Shown: piece after piece, positions 17,626 to 25,741 of the stretch
Layout of the letters: the number at the start of each line of letters is the position of its first letter
Position numbering within the stretch: position 1 is the stretch's first letter
From: CAZBKJ01 sp964492495
GTDB lineage: Bacteria; Patescibacteriota; Microgenomatia; UBA1400; UBA12028
NCBI GenBank assembly: GCA_964492495.1
Contig: CAZBKJ010000003.1
Coordinates: 1 to 54,422 of the forward strand
DNA: 54,422 bases
Direction: 5' to 3'
Notes under the pieces: model-generated
What the model was told of the DNA's origin: nothing
The model's input: only the letters and a program-made list of their open reading frames with translations
The model's database searches: none
Program-made: the position numbers and the translations under genes

Positions 17626-18732
17626 ATGAAAACAGTTGCGCTGTATTCCCCATATATCCCCAAACATAGCGGAGGCGGTGAAAGATACTTGCTTTCTATT
17701 GCTGAAAGCTCTAGCAGATCGGCTGATACCTTCCTACTCGTTTCAAAAGCGCAAGTTGTGCAGACTGAAAAGAAGCTGCGCGTGTATGAAAAAACGTTTG
17801 GTCTTGATCTTTCAAAGGTACAAGTGCGAAGTACAGTCATTGGTTCTCCCCGCTCAAGTGTGCAGATTTTCCAAGAAACAAGAAAATACGATGTACTTTT
17901 TGCGATGACGGATGGAAGTTTTTTTGCCAGTGGTGCGAAAAAATCTCACCTGATTATTCAGGTGCCATGGATGCGAAAACTTTCTGTTTTTGAATCACTC
18001 AAACTGTCGACCTGGAAGAGTATTATCGTATACTCCGATTTTGTCGGGGAAATACTCAAAAAATCTTGGAAAACATCAAAAATTCAGGTTCTTTCTCCGT
18101 ATGTGGATGTTCATGACTTCCACCCACTCGAAAGTGTACAAAAAGAGAAACTGATTATCTCAGTTGGGCGCTTTTTTTCACATGCCAAGAGTAATAGCAA
18201 AAAACAAGATATCCTCATTGAAGCGTTTAAGCTGTTTAGCGACACCCACCCAAAGGATCAGTGGCACTTGGCACTTTTGGGATCAGTTGATCCTAACCCA
18301 GATAGTTATGCGTATATAAAAAAATTGAAAGAACATGCAAGAGGATATAGTGTGAGTATTCATACTGATTTGTCCTACGATGCACTTCGGTCGTTTTATC
18401 AGCGTGCAAGCATGTATTGGCATGCTGCAGGATATGAAGTGAATGAATCCACGCATCCTGAGAATACGGAACACTTTGGAATCACTACCTTGGAAGCGAT
18501 GGCATCTGGGTGTATTCCTATCGTCGTTCCAAAAGGAGGCCAACAAGAGGTTGTGGATGACCCTACTCTGTACTGGAATACTCCAACAGAATTACTTCAA
18601 AAAACTCAAACTGTCCTAACGCATCTTGAAAGAAAAGATGAAGAATTTGATAGGATTAGTACGAAAATGCAGTCCCAGGTTCACAAATACACAAAAGAGG
18701 TGTTTGCAAATCAAGTTAAAAAAATACTATGA
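17626..18732 (+). CDS. GT4 family glycosyltransferase
   Basis: 368 residues with two Rossmann-like halves (GT-B fold). The N-terminal half starts VALYSPYIPKHSGGGERYLL with the glycine-rich acceptor loop. The C-terminal half has IISVGRFF, the ALLGSVDP block, and the donor-site motif EHFGITTLEAMASG containing the E-x7-E signature, then PIVVPKGGQQEVV. Retaining cytoplasmic enzyme using an NDP-sugar. It follows a repeat gap, so it may start a new transcript, and it couples to the next gene by an ATGA overlap. Confidence 0.88.
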   Translation: MKTVALYSPYIPKHSGGGERYLLSIAESSSRSADTFLLVSKAQVVQTEKKLRVYEKTFGLDLSKVQVRSTVIGSPRSSVQIFQETRKYDVLFAMTDGSFFASGAKKSHLIIQVPWMRKLSVFESLKLSTWKSIIVYSDFVGEILKKSWKTSKIQVLSPYVDVHDFHPLESVQKEKLIISVGRFFSHAKSNSKKQDILIEAFKLFSDTHPKDQWHLALLGSVDPNPDSYAYIKKLKEHARGYSVSIHTDLSYDALRSFYQRASMYWHAAGYEVNESTHPENTEHFGITTLEAMASGCIPIVVPKGGQQEVVDDPTLYWNTPTELLQKTQTVLTHLERKDEEFDRISTKMQSQVHKYTKEVFANQVKKIL

Positions 18733-19634
18733 ATGTTTCCGTTGTCATTCCTACCTACAGTGGGAAAGCCCAGCTTTCAAAAAACCTTCCTTCAGTCTTT
18801 GACGCGCTTTTAAAAGGAGATGAGCTACTCATTGTCGAGGACGCAGGAACGGATGATACTGTTTCATTTTTGACAAAGACTTACTCACTGCATAGATCAA
18901 AAGATCCTGCTCCAGCTGCCTCAAACGTCTCTGTCGGTTCACACCACGGTGTATCTATCGTTCTTATTGAAAGTGAGCAAAACAGAAGATTTGCAGCTAC
19001 CTGCAATCTTGGTGTGTCGCTGGCAAAACATGCGGTGATTATATTGCTCAATAATGACGTGTCAGTTCAAAAGAACTTTCGACAACCATTACTCACTCAT
19101 TTTGCAGAAAACAGCGTGTTCGCTGTTGGATGTAAAGAAATCGCCACTTCTGAAGGCAATAAAGAGTATGGTCGAGCAGAAGGTTGGTTTGAGCGAGGGT
19201 TTTTTGTGCATAAGCGTGCTGATAATCAGAATGGATCAGATACTGCCTGGGTAGCGGGAGGTAGTGGAGCATTTCGAAAGAGTATGTGGGATGAGCTTGA
19301 GGGTTTTGACACTGACTATAAGCCTGCGTATTGGGAAGATATTGATTTGTCGTATAGAGCACAACAAAAGGGATGGAAGACGCTCTTTGAACCACAATCT
19401 ATTGTGTTTCATAATCATGAATCGACAAATAGTAGTGTTTTTGGAAAAAAACAAATGGAAATAATGGCATACAAGAATCAGATTCTGTTTATGTGGAAGA
19501 ATGCGTCATCCTCTCAACTCATCAGTCATTTTGCCTGGTTACCATATCACCTAGTCTTTACGACCTTGAGGTCTCATGGTACCTTTCTTCATGGTCTAGT
19601 AAAAGCACTCCAAACAACGCTAGGTTTCTCATGA
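18729..19634 (+). CDS. GT2 glycosyltransferase (rhamnosyltransferase-like)
   Basis: 301 residues beginning in an ATGA overlap with the GT4 gene. SVVIPTYSGKAQLSKNL, LIVEDAGTDDT, the NRRFAATCNLGV loop and ILLNNDVSV (DxD-like) form the GT2 core. WVAGGSGAFRKSMWDELEGFD and YWEDIDLSYRAQQKGW form the C-terminal acceptor motif of rhamnosyltransferase-type enzymes. There is a small insertion (about 55-75) between the first two blocks. Three genes (GT4, GT2, metallophosphoesterase) are chained by ATGA overlaps and should be one operon. Confidence 0.84.
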   Translation: MNVSVVIPTYSGKAQLSKNLPSVFDALLKGDELLIVEDAGTDDTVSFLTKTYSLHRSKDPAPAASNVSVGSHHGVSIVLIESEQNRRFAATCNLGVSLAKHAVIILLNNDVSVQKNFRQPLLTHFAENSVFAVGCKEIATSEGNKEYGRAEGWFERGFFVHKRADNQNGSDTAWVAGGSGAFRKSMWDELEGFDTDYKPAYWEDIDLSYRAQQKGWKTLFEPQSIVFHNHESTNSSVFGKKQMEIMAYKNQILFMWKNASSSQLISHFAWLPYHLVFTTLRSHGTFLHGLVKALQTTLGFS

Positions 19635-20257
19635 AAACAATTATTTGTTCTGATATTCATCTAACGGCTGTATTTGAAGAGGCAAAGTATGCCTATTTAG
19701 AAAAGCTATTTTCATCATGCGATCAACTCATCATCAATGGAGATTTTTGGGATGGATATGAAACCACGTTTACAAAATTTTCACGCTCAGCGTGGAAAGA
19801 ACTATTCCCACTGATGAAACAGAAAAACGCCATCTATTTGTATGGTAATCATGACAAAGAGGAATGGACAAAAGATGCTACATTATTTTCAATGAAGCAG
19901 GTGGACGTCTACACGATTCAAGCAGGAAAAGCAGTTCTTCACATCGAGCATGGTCATCGGATCGCACCGAGTTTCGATATGATGTATCCCAAACTCGCAA
20001 ATTTTTTAAGCACCTTTTTTTCTGGGCGACGGTTTCGTTTTGCATATGGACTTCGCGCTTGGGAAAACATCCAGATGAAGCAGTACGCAGCCAACCAGTT
20101 ACCAGAAAATCAGATCCTTGTCTGTGGACATTCACATATCGCGGAGTTTAATAAAAAACGCAGATTTATCAACCTGGGTGCCATTGACTCAGGCATCGCA
20201 TCGTACGTCTTGATCTCTGGATCAAACATCAAGCTCGTACTAGAAACGTACGGTTAG
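19631..20257 (+). CDS. Metallophosphoesterase (LpxH/calcineurin-like)
   Basis: 208 residues. The five metal-site blocks of calcineurin-like phosphoesterases are visible: SDIH, NGDFWD, GNHD, EHGHR and CGHSH. This order and spacing is like the UDP-2,3-diacylglucosamine pyrophosphatase (LpxH) group and its relatives. The start is the ATG of an ATGA overlap with the preceding GT2 stop; longer in-frame versions would read through that gene. No lipid A genes are visible here, so hydrolysis of a nucleotide-sugar or lipid pyrophosphate is a guess from context. Confidence 0.82.
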   Translation: MKTIICSDIHLTAVFEEAKYAYLEKLFSSCDQLIINGDFWDGYETTFTKFSRSAWKELFPLMKQKNAIYLYGNHDKEEWTKDATLFSMKQVDVYTIQAGKAVLHIEHGHRIAPSFDMMYPKLANFLSTFFSGRRFRFAYGLRAWENIQMKQYAANQLPENQILVCGHSHIAEFNKKRRFINLGAIDSGIASYVLISGSNIKLVLETYG

Positions 20258-20259
20258 TC

Positions 20260-20859
20260 TTATGACCAACGCTTCTCGACTTCAAGCCAATTGATAACGT
20301 TCCACCATGCTGCAATGTAATCTGGTCTCTTGTTTTGGTATTTCAGATAGTACGCATGCTCCCAAACATCTATCCCGAGCAGAGGTGTTGCCTTTTCCAT
20401 ATATGGTGAGTCTTGGTTTGGGTATGACTTCACTTCAAGTTTTCCGTCTGCTGTTTTGATCAACCACACCCAACCTGAACCAAAGTGATTTGTCGCTAAG
20501 AGCGTAAATTTTTCAACGAACGCTTGCCAAGTTTTGAATTCTTTTTCAATATCACTTTTTATCATGGATGAAGGTTCTAGCTTTTCACCTGTCAAAATTG
20601 TCCAGAAAATTGAGTGATTACTATGGCCTCCACCATGGTTTTTGATCATCGGTTTACTATCCTCTGGCACTTTATCAATATTTTGAAGTAATTCTTCAAC
20701 TGTGGGATAGGAAATTTCTGGATGGAGCGCTAAAGCTGCATTGAGCTTATCAACGTAGGTTTGATGATGTTTGTCATGATGAAGCTTCATCGTTTCTGCA
20801 TCTATGAAAGGTTCCAATGCGTTGAATTCGTATGGAAGTGCTGGAAGTGAATACTGCAT
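20260..20859 (-). CDS. sodA: Superoxide dismutase, Mn type
   Basis: 199 residues. The N-terminal HHDKHHQTYVDKLN and GGGHSNHSIFW and the C-terminal GSGWVWLI, NQDSP and DVWEHAYYLKYQNKRPDY carry the metal-binding His/Asp set of Fe/Mn superoxide dismutases. Gly in GGHSNH and Gln in NQDSP point to the Mn-type active site rather than Fe-type. Removes superoxide in the cytoplasm (no signal peptide). It faces the metallophosphoesterase with only two bases between stops and has its own promoter and a strong AGGAG seven bases before ATG. Its presence implies exposure to oxygen. Confidence 0.95.
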   Translation of the reverse strand: MQYSLPALPYEFNALEPFIDAETMKLHHDKHHQTYVDKLNAALALHPEISYPTVEELLQNIDKVPEDSKPMIKNHGGGHSNHSIFWTILTGEKLEPSSMIKSDIEKEFKTWQAFVEKFTLLATNHFGSGWVWLIKTADGKLEVKSYPNQDSPYMEKATPLLGIDVWEHAYYLKYQNKRPDYIAAWWNVINWLEVEKRWS

Positions 20860-20909
20860 AGAGTTTCTCCTAAATATTAATACAATGAATATCCTGATTC
20901 TGTTAGCAA

Positions 20910-20938
20910 ACTATACGAACAAATGGATCAAGATTCAA
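20910..20938 (-). promoter_or_regulatory. Promoter of superoxide dismutase gene
   Basis: On the minus strand TTGAAT (20938-20933), a 17-base spacer, and TATAGT (20915-20910). The expected start gives a leader of about 43 bases ending in AGGAG before the ATG. The hexamers and spacing fit sigma-70. Confidence 0.55.
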
Positions 20939-20997
20939 TTATCAGATCGTCCTGTGATATCCAAGAAAATTGAAGGTAATAGATCTGTAAGAGGTTT

Positions 20998-22581
20998 ATG
21001 CAGTACAATGGAATTATTGTGAAAGTTACACTACTGTTGTTCTGTATCATTATTCTGGCTTTTCTCAGCCGATTCTATCAACTCGGCTCTTTTCCATCGG
21101 GAATGACTTGGGATGAAACAGCTATAGGATATAACGCATACGGTTTGGTGGTCAATCATCGAGATGAGTGGCTCAAAAGAACGCCGGTTGTTTTCCAATC
21201 ATTTGGCGACTATAAATCTCCGCTTTTGATCTATCTCACTTCACTCCCTGTTGCTCTTTTTGGCTTAAACGCATTGTCTGTCCGACTACCTGTGGCAATC
21301 TCTGGGCTTGGTCTTGTGGTTGTTACCTACTTTTTATCAAAAGAAATTTTTTTGCTCCATGAGAAGAAAGAAAACCGTTTCGGGTGGGTGTATCCACTTT
21401 TTGCCACTTTTTGCATAACTATTTCCCCTTGGGCAGTTCATTTTTCACGAATGGGATTTGAATCAATGCTGTCTGCGTTCTTGGTAAGTCTGGGGGTTTT
21501 GGGGCTCTTGCTTTGGAAAAGAACTCAGGCTGTGCGTCTTTCGATTCTTTTTCTTGTTGGTGGGTGTTTGAGTTTTGTTTTGGCTCTCTACGCATACCAT
21601 AGTGCAAAAGTTGTCGTACCGCTGACTATGCTTATTTTAATTCCTGTTTTTTGGACGAAAGCTGCGACACATTTCAAACAGATAGCTCTTGCAGTAGTTG
21701 TTTCCTGTGTTGCTATCTCACCACTCATCTATGTAACGGTGTATGGCAAAGCAAATGAGCGTGCGCTTTCAACAACAATTTTTAGTAAGCCAAATGCGCT
21801 CAGTCAGTTTGTTCAAAACTACGGGGAGCATCTTTCTTTGGAGTTTTTACTCAAAGGGAAGGACGTAACGTTTCGGCATGGTACGAAAGAGATGGGAGTT
21901 TCATTTCCCATTGAACTCATTCTTTTTTGTGTCGGTCTTCTTTCTATATTGCTCAAGAAAGACAAAAGATCAATGTGGTGGATCCCTGCATTGTTTTTCA
22001 CTGGATTGATTCCTGCGGCTCTTGGGACAGACATTCCGCACGCGAATCGATCCTTGTTATCTTTGCCATGGTTACAGATAACTGCAGCAATCGGTTTGTC
22101 TTCAGTTGCTACACAAGTATCTTCCTGCGTTGAGAAAAGAAACATCCACCTACGTACCTATAGTGTGTATACAGTTTTCTTTCTGGTGTTTTTATTTGTG
22201 AGTCACAGTTTTTATAACTATGTTCGAACGTACAAAAGAGTTTTTACCTCTGTCGCGCCGTTGTCTGAGATGGGATATGGCTATAAAGAAGCGATAGCGT
22301 ACGCAATTGAGCATGAAAACGAAGTCGATACTGTCTATTTTACGAATTTTTATGGACAGGCATATATTTATTTGTTGTTTTTCAAACAACTTACACCCAT
22401 AGAATACAGAGGTGGTGCGCTCGCTAACTACACAATCACGGACAAACCGTATGAAGATTCCAGAGGTCGATCGCGAGTCCTTCTCATTGGAACAGGTGAT
22501 CAAATCCCTACAACTGGCAATGTTGTGAAGGAAATACTGTATCCTGATGGGAAAGTGGCGTTTCGGATTGTGAAACAGTGA
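20998..22581 (+). CDS. GT39 family (PMT/ArnT-like) glycosyltransferase
   Basis: 527 residues. The first helix (about 9-24) leads to MTWDETAIGYNAY with the catalytic Asp39-Glu40 pair, then the subfamily block SFGDYKSPLLIYLTSLP and SVRLPVAISG. About eleven hydrophobic segments, then a soluble tail (about 430-527). The same FGDY block marks the genes at 23180 and 25742-27411, so these three are one paralogous set. AAGAGG lies a few bases before the ATG. Extracytoplasmic transfer from a polyprenyl-phosphate sugar is expected; specificity unknown. Confidence 0.8.
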   Translation: MQYNGIIVKVTLLLFCIIILAFLSRFYQLGSFPSGMTWDETAIGYNAYGLVVNHRDEWLKRTPVVFQSFGDYKSPLLIYLTSLPVALFGLNALSVRLPVAISGLGLVVVTYFLSKEIFLLHEKKENRFGWVYPLFATFCITISPWAVHFSRMGFESMLSAFLVSLGVLGLLLWKRTQAVRLSILFLVGGCLSFVLALYAYHSAKVVVPLTMLILIPVFWTKAATHFKQIALAVVVSCVAISPLIYVTVYGKANERALSTTIFSKPNALSQFVQNYGEHLSLEFLLKGKDVTFRHGTKEMGVSFPIELILFCVGLLSILLKKDKRSMWWIPALFFTGLIPAALGTDIPHANRSLLSLPWLQITAAIGLSSVATQVSSCVEKRNIHLRTYSVYTVFFLVFLFVSHSFYNYVRTYKRVFTSVAPLSEMGYGYKEAIAYAIEHENEVDTVYFTNFYGQAYIYLLFFKQLTPIEYRGGALANYTITDKPYEDSRGRSRVLLIGTGDQIPTTGNVVKEILYPDGKVAFRIVKQ

Positions 22582-22703
22582 GGAGAGGACAGAGGCAAGG
22601 GGCAAGGGGTCAGAGGCAAGGGGCAAGGTATCAGAGGTCAGGTTTCAGGGACGATGCATACGAAGACGATAGCGGGTACTAGGTACGAGTAGATAGCAGG
22701 AAC

Positions 22704-22775
22704 GAGATAGTAGATACGAAAGGGATCCTTCGACTACGGCTAGCTGAGCTAGCCTGCGCTCAGGATGACACACAC
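22704..22775. repeat. Palindromic intergenic element, copy B
   Basis: Matches the element at 17341-17412 with about four differences. The nested palindrome GGCTAGCT-G-AGCTAGCC is perfect here. Flanks are CCTTCGACTAC on the left and GCTCAGGATGACACAC on the right. Confidence 0.82.
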
Positions 22776-22820
22776 AGAGAAGTTGAAAAAGTCTAGGTAC
22801 GAGTAATGAGTGAAGAGAGA

Positions 22821-22869
22821 ACTTCTCGACTGCGGCTAGCTGAGCTAGCCTGCGCTCGAAGAATAAAAA
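22821..22869. repeat. Palindromic intergenic element, variant copy C
   Basis: ACTTCTCGACTGC, the same perfect GGCTAGCT-G-AGCTAGCC palindrome, then TGCGCTCGAAGAATAAAA. It ends differently from copies A and B (GAAGAATAA instead of CAGGATGACA), the ending also found in the tandem repeats at 3261-3417. Confidence 0.78.
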
Positions 22870-22941
22870 GAATGCGCCTCATCGCTCGAAGAATAAAATG
22901 GGATTGACAAACGAGAGGAAAAAAATAAAAAGGAGGATTCT

Positions 22942-23175
22942 ATGGAAGATCAGAACAGAAAAATAGTTGTTGGAGGCACATACAAGCACTTCAAAGGAAA
23001 TAGATACTTTGTTCTGGCAGTTGGAAAACACAGTGAGACGCAGGAAGATCTCGTTGTGTATCTGCCTTTATACGTATCAGATCATACGCAGGTCTGGGTA
23101 CGTCCACTCTCGATGTTTTTGGAAGAGATTGAGCTTGATGGAAAAAAAATTGAGCGTTTCATGCTTGTGAAGTAA
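22942..23175 (+). CDS. DUF1653 small protein
   Basis: 77 residues. GGTYKHFKGNRYFVLAVGKH, SETQEDLVVYLPLY and WVRPLSMFLEEIE match DUF1653, a small widespread family without a settled function. A textbook AAGGAGG sits before the ATG, stronger than for most genes here. It lies between the repeat gap and a GT-C gene four bases downstream, so it is probably the first gene of that transcript. Soluble, no signal peptide. Confidence 0.88.
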   Translation: MEDQNRKIVVGGTYKHFKGNRYFVLAVGKHSETQEDLVVYLPLYVSDHTQVWVRPLSMFLEEIELDGKKIERFMLVK

Positions 23176-23179
23176 TCGT

Positions 23180-24889
23180 ATGATTGAAAAAATACTCCAT
23201 ATTTTTCAAAAGCAACATATTTTGTTGGTATTTTTTATTATTTTTCTTGCAGGATTTTTTCGTATCTACAGACTTGACCAAGTTCCTCCCTCACCATATT
23301 GGGAAGAGGTAGCACTAGGTTACGATGCATATTCAATACGAACAACAGGCAAGGATCATCATGGAAATTCCTATCCAATGATCGCATTTCCATCATTTGG
23401 AGATTACAAACCCAGCGGGTATTTCTATGCAATCGTTCCTTTTGTCAGAGCTCTTGGCCTAAACATCTGGTCAGTGCGATTGCCTTCAGCGATCGCTGGA
23501 ATACTTTCGGTGGGGTTTGTGTATCTGATTGGCAAGGAGTTATTTGGTAAAAATACTGCAGTTATTTCATCCTTCGTATTCGCCATTTCGCCCTGGGCTA
23601 TTCAGTTTTCTCGAGGAGGGTGGGAGGTAAACCTGTCCATGACCATGATTCTTGCTGGAAGCTGGTTTTTACTTCTTGCCAAGAAAAAGCCACAGTTCCT
23701 GCTCCTTGCGGCAGTCTTTTTTGGTCTTTCAATGTATACGTATCATGCAGCTCGATTATTTGCTCCCATCGTTGGAGGCGTAGGTGGACTGGCCGTGTTG
23801 TACGGATGGTTTTTAGAAAAGAATCAAAATTCAAAATTCAAAATTCAAACCTTCGTACTCATTCATACAAAAAAATTGGGAGTCTTATTCTTATCTTTAA
23901 TCATTGCTTTTATTTTTGTGTTTCCATTCATTGCGAATGTCCAAAATAAAGAAGTTTCGTCTCGCTTTAGTGACACCAGTATTTTTTCTGATATCTCACC
24001 TATACTTCTAAGCAACGCTAAGAAAGAAGAGTACGGAAATTCAGTTTTTGCACGCTTGGTGTATCATCGCTATCGATACTTTGCGCAGATTATTTTCTCT
24101 CAGTGGTCATCTCACTTTTCTCCAAGCTTTTTATTTGTTCGCGGCGATGGAAACTTGAGACACTGGAATGGGAATACGGGAGAATTGTATCCCTTTGATG
24201 CTCTGTTTATTATCGTTTCTCTGCTATGTATTCTTTTCTTCCTGTACAGAAAAATCCAAAATCCAAAATCCAAACTCCAAAACGCACAAATACTTCTTAT
24301 CGTATGGATAATGGTTGCAGCAATTGCTCCATCTCTGGTTACACCGGCACCTCATGCACTGCGATTTTTATACGCTGCACCAGCATTTTCATTGCTTGTT
24401 GCTGTGGGGATCACTCAGTTTTCTGCGCTCCTGACCAAAAAACATCGTCTCGTATTTCTTTTTGTTGTTTTTGTCATCTATCTTTTTTCCTGTAGTCGAT
24501 ACTTTAGTTTGTACATGACAGCCTACCCAGTACAAGCATCTGCGGATTGGCAGTATGGGTATGAACAGCTCTACAGTTGGATCTTTCTACACAAGCAAGC
24601 CAATGAGCAAGTCTACATTTCTCGAAAGCTTGGAAGGCCAGCGATGTATTATCTGTTCTATTCGCACTATGATCCAAGCACGCTACAAGCAATTGAACCG
24701 ACCTTGCCAAAAGACCAACTAGAATTGTTACGAATTGATGACTATCATTTTACCGATAACCCTCCTTTGGATTCTTCTGGAATCTACGCGGTGCTACCTG
24801 GGGCGGTTATAGAAGGCGGCAAGATAATGACAACTATCCTTGACCAAAGTGACAATGCAGTCTGGGTTATTTGGAGAAAAATACTATGA
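23180..24889 (+). CDS. GT39-like membrane glycosyltransferase with Glu-Glu in place of Asp-Glu
   Basis: 569 residues, paralogue of the gene at 20998: first helix at about 13-27, loop SPYWEEVALGYDAY, then SFGDYKPSGYFYA and SVRLPSAIAG. The usual Asp-Glu is Glu42-Glu43. Two heptamer microrepeats are inserted in frame, in loops after about residues 215 and 355; they encode KNQNSKFKIQ and KIQNPKSKLQ and explain part of the extra length. About eleven helices, soluble tail from about 450. Ends in an ATGA overlap with the following GT2. Role as for other GT-C enzymes; activity depends on whether Glu42 can replace Asp. Confidence 0.78.
   Translation: MIEKILHIFQKQHILLVFFIIFLAGFFRIYRLDQVPPSPYWEEVALGYDAYSIRTTGKDHHGNSYPMIAFPSFGDYKPSGYFYAIVPFVRALGLNIWSVRLPSAIAGILSVGFVYLIGKELFGKNTAVISSFVFAISPWAIQFSRGGWEVNLSMTMILAGSWFLLLAKKKPQFLLLAAVFFGLSMYTYHAARLFAPIVGGVGGLAVLYGWFLEKNQNSKFKIQTFVLIHTKKLGVLFLSLIIAFIFVFPFIANVQNKEVSSRFSDTSIFSDISPILLSNAKKEEYGNSVFARLVYHRYRYFAQIIFSQWSSHFSPSFLFVRGDGNLRHWNGNTGELYPFDALFIIVSLLCILFFLYRKIQNPKSKLQNAQILLIVWIMVAAIAPSLVTPAPHALRFLYAAPAFSLLVAVGITQFSALLTKKHRLVFLFVVFVIYLFSCSRYFSLYMTAYPVQASADWQYGYEQLYSWIFLHKQANEQVYISRKLGRPAMYYLFYSHYDPSTLQAIEPTLPKDQLELLRIDDYHFTDNPPLDSSGIYAVLPGAVIEGGKIMTTILDQSDNAVWVIWRKIL
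23824..23850 (+). repeat. In-frame heptamer microrepeat (TCAAAAT)
   Basis: Four TCAAAAT-type 7-mers in tandem inside the GT-C gene, encoding a hydrophilic NQNSKFKIQT stretch in a loop between membrane helices. The frame is kept. Confidence 0.82.
24250..24283 (+). repeat. In-frame heptamer microrepeat (CCAAAAT)
   Basis: Tandem CCAAAAT-type 7-mers, a second insertion in the same GT-C gene, encoding KIQNPKSKLQN between two helices. Nearly the same unit as in ugd at 196-227. Confidence 0.82.
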
Positions 24890-25740
24890 AACCGCATACT
24901 CTTTCAGTTGTCATCGCGACGCATAATGAAGAAGCATCGATTGGGAAGTGTCTTGATTCTGTGAAAAGTATCGCGAATGAAGTTTTGGTTGCTGATGGGG
25001 AAAGTACTGATAACACGGTCAAAATTGCCAAGGAAAAAGGCGCAACCGTACTCCCAATGAGTAATAAAAGAATGTTTCACAAGAACAAGGAAGAGGCGAA
25101 GAAACATGCAAAAAGTGAATGGATACTTTTTTTGGATGCTGATGAAATCATCACAACAAAACTTGCTAAAGAAATTCAGGCAGTGGTTAGTGGTACATAC
25201 GTACAAGTTTCACAGCCAAACCGTCTTTTTGCTCTACACATGCGAAATATTGAAGTTCGCGACAAGATTTCGTTTTCACAATCAGCGCCAATGTATGGAT
25301 ACTTTATCGCTCGAAAAAACTATTTTTTAGGACGTTTTCTTATGCACTCAGGAGTGTATCCTGATGGCGTCATACGCCTGGTGAAAAATGGCCACGGATA
25401 CTGGCCTTGTAAAGATGTCCACGAAACAATGATTGTGGATGGAGGTGTTTCATGGCTTCAAGAACCGATGATACATATGGCTGATCCAAGCTTTGCACGG
25501 TATCTTGCTCGTGCGAACAGGTACACGACGCTTACAGCAGACAATCTGCGTACGCGACAAGTTGGAACCTCCATTTTCACAGTATTGCAATTTATGGTTT
25601 GGCTCCCAGTCAAAACGTTTGTAGTGCTTTTTATCAGACACAAAGGGTTTTTGGATGGGTTTAGTGGTTTCGTGTGGTCACTGATGAGTGGACTGCATTT
25701 TCCTATCGCCTATTTGAAGTACCTCCAAAACAAAACATAA
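24886..25740 (+). CDS. GT2 glycosyltransferase (WaaE-like)
   Basis: 284 residues starting at the ATG of an ATGA overlap. LSVVIATHNEEASIGKCLDSV, VADGESTDNT, FLDADEII (DxD) and the later RFLMHSGVYPDGVIRL are the WaaE-type blocks shared with the genes at 14563, 16464 and 40712. The middle (about 105-145) is longer than in those paralogues. Cytoplasmic. Its stop is one base away from the end of the convergent GT-C gene. Confidence 0.83.
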   Translation: MKPHTLSVVIATHNEEASIGKCLDSVKSIANEVLVADGESTDNTVKIAKEKGATVLPMSNKRMFHKNKEEAKKHAKSEWILFLDADEIITTKLAKEIQAVVSGTYVQVSQPNRLFALHMRNIEVRDKISFSQSAPMYGYFIARKNYFLGRFLMHSGVYPDGVIRLVKNGHGYWPCKDVHETMIVDGGVSWLQEPMIHMADPSFARYLARANRYTTLTADNLRTRQVGTSIFTVLQFMVWLPVKTFVVLFIRHKGFLDGFSGFVWSLMSGLHFPIAYLKYLQNKT

Positions 25741-25741
25741 G

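Larger units (their letters stand above)
22582..22941. other. Repeat-rich noncoding gap
   Basis: No gene is seen in these 360 bases before the DUF1653 start. The gap opens with GAGGACAGAGGCAAGGGGCAAGGGG and GGTATCAGAGGTCAGG words, then carries the palindromic element at 22704 and a variant at 22821, and twice the word GCTCGAAGAATAAAA. TTGACA at 22904 lacks a good -10. A strong AAGGAGG precedes the next gene. Confidence 0.75.

Noticed and set aside
19493..19630. Longer start for the metallophosphoesterase
   Set aside because: The extension lies in the GT2 gene; the ATGA overlap start gives the expected N-terminal strand and SDIH motif.
22904..22909. Perfect TTGACA before the DUF1653 gene
   Set aside because: Only A-rich sequence at the -10 position; spacing to any TA-containing hexamer is wrong.
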